From Candidatus Woesearchaeota archaeon (GTDB lineage Archaea; Nanobdellota; Nanobdellia; Woesearchaeales; SM23-78), in contig JAHWIP010000075.1 of NCBI GenBank assembly GCA_019322375.1, positions 1-14,535 on the forward strand: a stretch of 14,535 bases of DNA, written 5' to 3'. The notes below the pieces were generated by a model, which saw only the letters and a list, made by a program, of their open reading frames with translations, was not told where the DNA came from and did not search any database. Position 1 is the stretch's first letter, and every line of letters begins with the position of its first letter. Shown one piece after another: positions 5,186-9,047 of this stretch. A program made the translations under genes and the position numbers.

Positions 5186-6391
5186 ATGAACAAAACCTTT
5201 TTTCCGCTTGTATTTTTGTGCGTTCTTTTCTTAGTAATTCCTTTTTCATCTGCTGAAGAAGCGCATGATTATCATCCAGACATCCCTATCTGCGCTGTTT
5301 ATTTCACTGGCATAGGCTGCCCTCATTGTGCAAAGGTTGAGCCTTTTGTAAAAGACTTATTAGAAGAATATCCCAACCTTGTTTTTATAAGATATGAGAT
5401 TTATCAAGAGCAGCAAAATGCTCCTTTGCTGGAAACGTATACTTCAAATTACAATATCCAACCAGGAATACCTCTTATAATATTCAATAAGGAAAATGTT
5501 CTTCGGGGTGATTCTCCTATTCTTAGAGGGATGAAAAACACACTTGATTCTATGCAGAGCAATCCTTGTCCTTTGATGAATGGCTCATCTGTTGATTACA
5601 AAGAACTTGACTGTGACACTTTGCCTGGAAGACCAGAAATATTAATTGGGAGGAATCAGACAGCAGCTGGAGGAGGAGTTTGTGATGAGATACCTCAAGA
5701 ACTGACCCTGGCTAAAATACTGGGCTTGGCAGCTGTTGATGCTATTAATCCTTGCGAGCTTGCTGTTCTGGCTTTAATGCTTATTGCTATTCTTACTTAT
5801 AATCCAAGGAATAAGAAGAAGGTATTATTAGCAGGCCTTGCATTTACTTTAGCAGTCTTTATCATGTACATTATTTATGGACTTATAATTATAAAGTTCT
5901 TTCAACTGATTCAGCTCTTAGCTGGAATTAGGCTCTGGCTTTACAAAATACTTGGGGCAGTTGCAATAATACTTGGACTATTTAATATTAGAGACTTTGT
6001 TCGTTACAGACCAGGAGGGTTTGCTACAGAGATGCCGATATTTTTAAGGCCCAAGGTTAAAAAGTTAATTGCAGGCGTAACCAGCCCTGGCGGAGCTTTT
6101 GTTATTGGGCTATTAGTGACTTTGTTCCTTATTCCATGCACAATTGGTCCTTATATTATTGCAGGAGGCATACTTTCTGCTCTTGAGCTCTTTAAAACCC
6201 TGCCCTGGCTCTTGATATATAATCTGGTGTTTGTTTTGCCTATGCTTATAATAACTTTTATTGTTTATCTTGGCTTCACCACTGTTGAGAATGTTTCTGG
6301 GTGGAAGGATAAGAATATCAGATATCTGCATTTGGTTGCTGGGATTATTTTGGTTCTTCTAGGAATTGCTATGCTGGCAGGATGGGTTTAG
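5186..6391 (+). CDS. Secreted thioredoxin domain fused to CcdA/DsbD membrane domain
   Basis: Numbering from the ATG at 5177 (404 residues; I prefer ATG 5186, from TATA spacing), residues 1-26 are a signal peptide. A thioredoxin-like domain follows (about 30-130) with the redox pair CPHC (C48, C51) and a cis-proline loop GIPLIIF (97-103). Further cysteines (131, 146, 169) lie in a linker. About six membrane helices follow, with NPCELA (C193) and FLIPCTIGPY (C321), the two cysteines by which CcdA/DsbD carries electrons across the membrane. The likely role is to move reducing power from cytoplasmic thioredoxin through the membrane to the outer thioredoxin domain, which would reduce or rearrange disulfides in surface proteins. 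The fused layout means donor and acceptor are in one chain. The S-layer protein here has cysteines that could be clients, by inference. Confidence 0.9.
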   Translation: MNKTFFPLVFLCVLFLVIPFSSAEEAHDYHPDIPICAVYFTGIGCPHCAKVEPFVKDLLEEYPNLVFIRYEIYQEQQNAPLLETYTSNYNIQPGIPLIIFNKENVLRGDSPILRGMKNTLDSMQSNPCPLMNGSSVDYKELDCDTLPGRPEILIGRNQTAAGGGVCDEIPQELTLAKILGLAAVDAINPCELAVLALMLIAILTYNPRNKKKVLLAGLAFTLAVFIMYIIYGLIIIKFFQLIQLLAGIRLWLYKILGAVAIILGLFNIRDFVRYRPGGFATEMPIFLRPKVKKLIAGVTSPGGAFVIGLLVTLFLIPCTIGPYIIAGGILSALELFKTLPWLLIYNLVFVLPMLIITFIVYLGFTTVENVSGWKDKNIRYLHLVAGIILVLLGIAMLAGWV

Positions 6392-6402
6392 AATAAAACT
6401 AA

Positions 6403-6897
6403 TTAAACAAATCTTATTTGTGTGTCTATTGTTTTGTCCTCTCTTTTTAATTCTTCAAATTCATCAACAAAATTTTGCTTTATTTCTTGAACTTCATGCT
6501 TTTCATCTATGTTATATCCGTCTTCGTATCTTATTTCTACTTTTTCTGTTGGCTTGATATAAGCTTTCATTACTCCGTAAAACCCGCCGCCTATATTATC
6601 TGGTTTTGAGACATGCACTTTTAGTTCTCTTGGCCTTGTTTTTTCTACTGCTCTGAGCAGAGTCTCTAGTGATGGCTTTTTAACTACAATATTTCCGTTC
6701 TCCCTAAGTATTTTTCCTCTATTATCTATTCTGTTTACCTCTTGGCTTAGAATATCATATATGGTTGACAAGAAATACATGTTCGCGCCTGCTTCCCTTC
6801 CGCAGGCAATCATTCCGCGCGCTCCATAGTTTTGGATTCTGTCACCTGGAACACCTAGAATTTCACCCATTTCCTCGGCTGTGTAGTTTTTTCTCAT
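6403..6897 (-). CDS. Unknown protein with MerR-like N-terminal HTH
   Basis: The 164-residue protein begins with a MerR/excisionase-like helix-turn-helix (YTAEEMGEILGVPGDRIQNY, residues 5-24). After it come a segment that may form a second small domain (about 60-115; LRAVEKTRPRELKVHVSKP) and an acidic, helical C-terminus (DEKHEVQEIKQNFVDEFEEL). No signal peptide or membrane segment is present. It could be a DNA-binding regulator, but I do not recognise the full-length family. The ATG is about 29 bp from a clear TATA box and lacks a Shine-Dalgarno, so it is probably leaderless. The stop codon lies within a small hairpin (ACAAAT-CTT-ATTTGT, 6407-6421) facing the CcdA gene. Confidence 0.8.
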   Translation of the reverse strand: MRKNYTAEEMGEILGVPGDRIQNYGARGMIACGREAGANMYFLSTIYDILSQEVNRIDNRGKILRENGNIVVKKPSLETLLRAVEKTRPRELKVHVSKPDNIGGGFYGVMKAYIKPTEKVEIRYEDGYNIDEKHEVQEIKQNFVDEFEELKREDKTIDTQIRFV

Positions 6898-6918
6898 CTT
6901 GGATTATACATTAATTTA

Positions 6919-6937
6919 CTCATTTATAAATCTTTCG
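6919..6937 (-). promoter_or_regulatory. Promoter of the HTH protein gene
   Basis: The minus strand reads CGAAAGATTTATAAATGAG, close to the best promoter pattern of the window, centred about 29 bp before ATG 6897. Confidence 0.6.
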
Positions 6938-6968
6938 ATTATTTAACCACTTAGAAGTAATAACAACA

Positions 6969-7349
6969 CTATTTTATCAACACAGCATTAACCATGCCTT
7001 CCTGACCAGGCCTGCCAGTAATCCTGGCCCTGCCCTTGGAAGTCTCAACAACCGCCCCTTTAGTCAAAATATTTCTCCTCACAAAATGCCTGTTAGCAGG
7101 GCTTTCAACAACATTCTTAATATCCTCAATACTATGCTTCCTAGTGGAAGGGTCAAACAAATTAACCTTATCAGCAAACAAAAGCCTGGTCTTAGAACCA
7201 CCAGCATTAACTCTAGAAGTCCTGGCATCCCTCTTGCCAATCCTGGTATGAGCAGGCAAGCTACCTTTCTGATGCAGCCTCTTAGTCCTAGTACTCTTGT
7301 AACGAGCACCAGTAGACTTTCTCTTGGACTTGCCCTGAATAATAACCAT
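6969..7349 (-). CDS. rps8e: Ribosomal protein eS8
   Basis: The 126-residue basic protein matches archaeal eS8 from end to end: QGKSKRKSTGARYKSTRTKR at the N-terminus (residues 5-24), GKRDARTSRVNAGGSKTRLL in the middle and KGAVVETSKGRARITGRPGQ near the C-terminus. It is a small-subunit rRNA-binding protein. The ATG at 7349 is about 27 bp downstream of the TATA box, and no Shine-Dalgarno lies between them, so a leaderless mRNA is likely. It is divergent from the PC4-like gene and sits alone as a transcription unit. Confidence 0.96.
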   Translation of the reverse strand: MVIIQGKSKRKSTGARYKSTRTKRLHQKGSLPAHTRIGKRDARTSRVNAGGSKTRLLFADKVNLFDPSTRKHSIEDIKNVVESPANRHFVRRNILTKGAVVETSKGRARITGRPGQEGMVNAVLIK

Positions 7350-7368
7350 AGCCTCAGAGGAGAAATAA

Positions 7369-7382
7369 GGGATTTATAAAGG
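7369..7382 (-). promoter_or_regulatory. Promoter of the eS8 gene
   Basis: The minus strand reads CCTTTATAAATCCC, centred about 27 bp before ATG 7349. It faces the promoter of the PC4-like gene about 45 bp away. Confidence 0.6.
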
Positions 7383-7419
7383 TTATTATAATTTAATGTA
7401 TTATTTAATATAAAAAAAG

Positions 7420-7433
7420 AAACCTTTATATGT
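7420..7433 (+). promoter_or_regulatory. Promoter of the PC4-like gene
   Basis: AAACCTTTATATGT is a TATA box that contains the ATG at 7430. Transcription would start near 7450, so translation cannot begin at 7430; the downstream ATG 7481 with its own ribosome-binding site fits. Confidence 0.55.
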
Positions 7434-7480
7434 CTCGTGTCAGTTTCCGATTATTAAATTCACGATTTGGGGGTTTTAGA

Positions 7481-7687
7481 ATGGAAGAACAAGAAATTGG
7501 AAGGTTTAAAAAAACTGATTCCACTAGCGTTGTGGTCAGGATTAATGAGTTTCAAGGAGAGAAGGGAGTTGATATTAGAGAGTTTGTCGAGACTAATAAA
7601 TATACCGGACTTACCAAGAAAGGAACTCGCATTCCTGTCAGTAAATGGAAGGAATTCAAGGCACTAATAGATAAGGTGGAGATCTAA
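7481..7687 (+). CDS. PC4/YdbC-like ssDNA-binding protein
   Basis: From ATG 7481 the protein has 68 residues. The core, GRFKKTDSTSVVVRINEFQG followed by KGVDIREFVETNKYTGLTKK and GTRIPVSKWKEFKALIDKV, fits the transcriptional coactivator p15/PC4 fold (PF02229): short beta strands followed by a C-terminal helix. Members bind single-stranded DNA or RNA and act in transcription or repair. The start is chosen because GGGGGT lies 6 nt upstream of this ATG and because the alternative ATG 7430 is inside the TATA box. It is followed by a separate promoter for the LSm gene. Confidence 0.85.
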   Translation: MEEQEIGRFKKTDSTSVVVRINEFQGEKGVDIREFVETNKYTGLTKKGTRIPVSKWKEFKALIDKVEI

Positions 7688-7713
7688 ATTTTTTATGTCT
7701 TCTTAAAAAACAC

Positions 7714-7731
7714 AAAACATTTATAAATACG
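7714..7731 (+). promoter_or_regulatory. Promoter of the LSm-eL37 operon
   Basis: AAAACATTTATAAATACG is a good TATA box. The start of transcription would be near 7748-7752, which gives the LSm mRNA a leader of about 130 nt, long for this genome, where most genes have almost none. Confidence 0.6.
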
Positions 7732-7769
7732 TTGAAATAACCTCTGAAAAAAGATTTTTTTGTTATTTT

Positions 7770-7890
7770 AGGTGATAAAATGGAAGCATCAAAAGCAAAG
7801 CTTTTGAGTGCCAAAGGTAAACCTTTGAGCACATCAAAAGCAAAGCTTTTGGGGCTCCATCAAATCACAAAAAGGTGATTTTATGGAAGC
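7770..7890 (+). repeat. Duplicated gene start flanking a block of mini-hairpins
   Basis: AGGTGATAAAATGGAAGC (7770-7787) and AGGTGATTTTATGGAAGC (7873-7890) match at 15 of 18 positions and are 103 bp apart; both carry a ribosome-binding site, ATG and the first codon. Between them lie TCAAAAGC-AAA-GCTTTTGA (7789-7807), GTGC-CAAAGG-TAAA-CCTTTG with a bulged A and GCAC (7808-7832), and CAAAAGC-AAA-GCTTTTG again (7835-7851). A fourth hairpin, AAATCAC/GTGATTT (7862-7881), takes in the second ribosome-binding site. Confidence 0.85.
7780..7878 (+). CDS. Putative 32-codon leader ORF before LSm
   Basis: ATG 7780 is preceded by AGGTGAT at normal spacing and opens 32 codons that end at TGA 7876-7878. The peptide would begin MEASKAKLL and repeats SKAKLL, because it is written over the hairpin repeats. 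The stop codon lies inside the ribosome-binding site of LSm (AGGTGA, 7873-7878). It may be a real leader peptide that opens the hairpin over the LSm start, or only the remnant of a duplicated gene start. No homology is recognised. Confidence 0.35.
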   Translation: MEASKAKLLSAKGKPLSTSKAKLLGLHQITKR

Positions 7891-8107
7891 GGCAAGACCA
7901 TTATACTCCTTGAACAAAGCAAGGAACAAAAGAGTAATAGTAGAATTAAAAAACAACAGACAATATGTAGGAACCCTGGTTTCATTTGATATACATATTA
8001 ACACAGTACTCCAAGATGCAGAGGAAAGAGTTGAAGGAGAGATGAAAAGAAAGCTAGGAACCGTGTTTATAAGAGGAGACACAATCACAATAATATCAAC
8101 CCAATAG
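7883..8107 (+). CDS. lsm: Archaeal Sm-like protein (SmAP/LSm)
   Basis: The 74-residue protein has the Sm1 region (RNKRVIVELKNNRQYVGTL, about 14-32, then VSFDIHINTVLQDAEE, 33-48) and the Sm2 motif FIRGDTITIIS (62-72). Archaeal LSm proteins form rings of seven that bind U-rich RNA and take part in RNA processing and stability. ATG 7883 is preceded by AAAGGTGATTTT, a good ribosome-binding site that lies inside a hairpin. The next gene, eL37, follows after 29 bp; the LSm-eL37 pair is widely conserved in archaea. The leader of its own mRNA has a U-rich stretch (7754-7769), a type of site LSm rings can bind, so self-regulation is conceivable but unproven. Confidence 0.95.
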   Translation: MEAARPLYSLNKARNKRVIVELKNNRQYVGTLVSFDIHINTVLQDAEERVEGEMKRKLGTVFIRGDTITIISTQ

Positions 8108-8136
8108 ATTGTTAAGACTTTCTAAGGTGAAGAGAA

Positions 8137-8304
8137 ATGGTTAAAGGAACTCCTTCTATGGGGAAAAAATCAGGCAAAAAAACCCATATAAGATGTAGAA
8201 GATGCGGCAAACATACCTATCACATAAGAAAAAAAAGATGTTCTAGCTGTGGATATGGAAAGAGCACAAGGATAAGAAAATATAATTGGAGAAAAAAGAA
8301 GTAG
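8137..8304 (+). CDS. rpl37e: Ribosomal protein eL37
   Basis: This 55-residue gene begins MVKGTPSMGKKSGKKTHIRC and matches eL37 of archaea. It has the four zinc-ribbon cysteines in two pairs (CRRC, residues 20-23, and CSSC, 35-38) and a strongly basic tail (STRIRKYNWRKKK). It is a large-subunit rRNA-binding protein. AGGTGA lies about 7 nt before the ATG. It is 29 bp downstream of LSm, in the conserved order. The frame from ATG 8137 to TAG 8302-8304 is continuous. Confidence 0.97.
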   Translation: MVKGTPSMGKKSGKKTHIRCRRCGKHTYHIRKKRCSSCGYGKSTRIRKYNWRKKK

Positions 8305-8387
8305 ACTTGTTCCCCTTTTCTCAGTAACCTTTTTAAAGATGTATACATACTTTGTCATAAAGCCAGATTTATCCTCGAATACAAGAT

Positions 8388-8517
8388 TAATGCGGGGGTG
8401 CCGGCAGACAAAAATTTGACAGAACCAAATTTTTGGGCCGTCACTGCCCGACTAATGCGGGGGTGCCGGCATGCAAAAATTCCATGGAACGAAATTTTTG
8501 GGCCGTCACTGCCCGAC
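8388..8517 (+). repeat. Two tandem 65-bp hairpin repeats sharing the tRNA 5' end
   Basis: Unit 1 (8388-8452) and unit 2 (8453-8517) differ at 7 of 65 positions, all near the hairpin tip or loop. Each begins TAATGCGGGGGTGCCGG, which recurs at 8518-8534 as the start of the tRNA gene, exactly 65 bp on. Unit 1 folds as one long hairpin: CGGG (8393-8396) with CCCG (8447-8450), GTG with CAC, CGGC with GCCG, and CAAAAATTTG (8409-8418) with CAAATTTTTG (8426-8435) around a 7-nt loop. Each unit also has AAATTTTTGG about 25 bp before the next GCGGGGG, which could act as a TATA box. No gene is seen in 8305-8521. Confidence 0.9.
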
Positions 8518-8574
8518 TAATGCGGGGGTGCCGGAGTGGCCAAAGCTTAAGCGGCTAGACGGGCTGGGTTTAGG

Positions 8575-8603
8575 TATCGCAAGGCTTTGCTTGCGATGAA
8601 AAC
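8575..8603 (+). other. tRNA intron at 37/38 with bulge-helix-bulge fold
   Basis: The 29-nt intron contains ATCGCAAG (8576-8583) pairing with CTTGCGAT (8590-8597). Around it the exon-intron junctions form the archaeal bulge-helix-bulge. The outer helix is CTGGG/CCCAG, and the central helix pairs TTTA (8569-8572) with GAAA (8598-8601), with one A-G mismatch. There are 3-nt bulges GG/T (cut after G8574) and AC/A (cut after C8603). Cutting there gives a 7-nt loop, TTTAGGA. Confidence 0.75.
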
Positions 8604-8610
8604 ACCCAGT

Positions 8611-8667
8611 GGTTTAGACAAGATCCTGGGTCTTGGCATGACAAGACGCCAGTCTTGGAATAGTACC
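8611..8667 (+). other. Hairpin insertion in the tRNA variable arm
   Basis: Between GGT and ACC of the variable arm, two near-copies of a unit (GACAAGA...TCTTGG at 8617-8636 and 8640-8658) fold as two small hairpins or one long one. The long form pairs CAAGA (8619-8623) with TCTTG (8653-8657), CTGG with CCAG, and GTCTTG (8630-8635) with CAAGAC (8642-8647). TAG stands on both sides (8615-8617 as TTTAG, 8661-8663), so removing the insert would leave a normal short arm, GGT-TTAGT-ACC. I do not see a proper bulge-helix-bulge, so calling it an intron is uncertain. Confidence 0.6.
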
Positions 8668-8798
8668 TACGAGGGTTCGAATCCCTTCCCCCGCATTTTT
8701 TCCTGCTTCCTTTCATTTTTATATGCCTCCTCGAGCAATTTCAAGAGAATAATACTTACTCATACAATCTTTATTTATAAATGAAAGGTGTAATCACT

Positions 8799-8824
8799 TT
8801 AAAATTAAGAATGCTTAATTTTAA
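8799..8824. terminator. Perfect 11-bp inverted repeat after the tRNA gene
   Basis: TTAAAATTAAG (8799-8809) and CTTAATTTTAA (8814-8824) flank a 4-nt loop, AATG. It is AT-only apart from one pair per arm, and lies between the tRNA and the S-layer promoter. A T-run right after the tRNA (8696-8701) is the more likely tRNA terminator. The rest of the gene-free stretch 8696-9047 holds a 10-bp inverted repeat (8709-8718 with 8779-8788), the S-layer promoter and its folded leader. Confidence 0.45.
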
Positions 8825-8883
8825 TGAATTCAGAGGTTTAAAGCCTTATAAAAAAATATACAGCCCTATAATACCAAGGGTTG

Positions 8884-8902
8884 CGAAAACTTTATAAATA
8901 AA
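8884..8902 (+). promoter_or_regulatory. S-layer promoter
   Basis: CGAAAACTTTATAAATAAA is the best BRE-TATA match in the window, as expected for a highly expressed gene. Transcription should start near 8917-8921, about 130 nt before the ATG. Confidence 0.65.
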
Positions 8903-8931
8903 TATTGACTAAAAAAGGCATACGATTAGGT

Positions 8932-9043
8932 GACTATATACATGAATGTATAGGGGCTTAAAATATAGTTGTGCGAGCAACTATAGCGCAAACCCTATAT
9001 ATTCGAGGGAAAACATAGTCAAAGAGGCTAAACACGGAGGTGT
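8932..9043 (+). promoter_or_regulatory. Folded 5' leader of the S-layer mRNA
   Basis: GACTAT (8932-8937) pairs with ATAGTC (9015-9020) and encloses the rest. TATAGGG (8949-8955) pairs with CCCTATA (8993-8999). Inside it TATAGTTG (8964-8971) pairs with CAACTATA (8978-8985), and a U-G pair closes a GCGA tetraloop of the GNRA class. An alternative hairpin, TATACA-TGAA-TGTATA (8937-8952), competes with the first two stems. The strong ribosome-binding site GGAGGTG (9037-9043) stays outside. This could stabilise the mRNA or be a switch; no known riboswitch is recognised. Confidence 0.6.
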
Positions 9044-9047
9044 GTAA

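Larger units (their letters stand above)
8522..8695 (+). tRNA. tRNA-Leu(UAG) with intron and enlarged variable arm
   Basis: The acceptor stem is GCGGGGG (8522-8528) with CCCCCGC (8688-8694) and discriminator A8695; no CCA is encoded. The T arm is GAGGG-TTCGAAT-CCCTT (8671-8687). The D stem is CCG/CGG (8531-8533, 8560-8562) around a 26-nt loop. The anticodon stem is CTGGG (8564-8568) with CCCAG (8605-8609), and the loop is TTTAGG, intron, A, giving anticodon TAG. A73 and a class II variable arm fit leucine. The variable arm runs from GGT (8611) to ACC (8667) and carries a long hairpin (8619-8657). The gene is 174 bp; without the intron the RNA is 145 nt, far above the usual 85-90. It may be functional with a second intron, functional with a long arm, or damaged. 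Confidence 0.85.

Noticed and set aside
7430..7480. A longer N-terminus (MSRVSFRLLN...) for the PC4-like protein
   Set aside because: The ATG at 7430 is inside the TATA box, while ATG 7481 has a ribosome-binding site and starts just before the conserved domain.
8388..8534. Three equally spaced repeats, as in a CRISPR array
   Set aside because: The 65-bp units are nearly identical over their whole length, there are no unique spacers, the third copy is a tRNA gene, and no cas gene is present.
8388..8534. Attachment site of an integrated element at the tRNA gene
   Set aside because: Usual tRNA integration duplicates an anticodon-arm or 3' part and leaves an integrase gene; here a 13-nt 5' part is repeated at 65-bp spacing and no integrase or second boundary is visible.
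8619..8635. CAAGA-TCCTGGG-TCTTG as an alternative anticodon arm, or CAA at 8619 as a Leu(CAA) anticodon
   Set aside because: The loop has C, not T, at position 33, and the CAA has A before it. CTGGG/CCCAG with TTTAGG and a bulge-helix-bulge intron fits much better.
8781..8897. A 38-codon ORF (begins MKGVITLKLR) between the tRNA and the S-layer gene
   Set aside because: It covers an inverted repeat and ends inside the S-layer TATA box, has no ribosome-binding site or homology I recognise, and its composition is that of AT-rich spacer.
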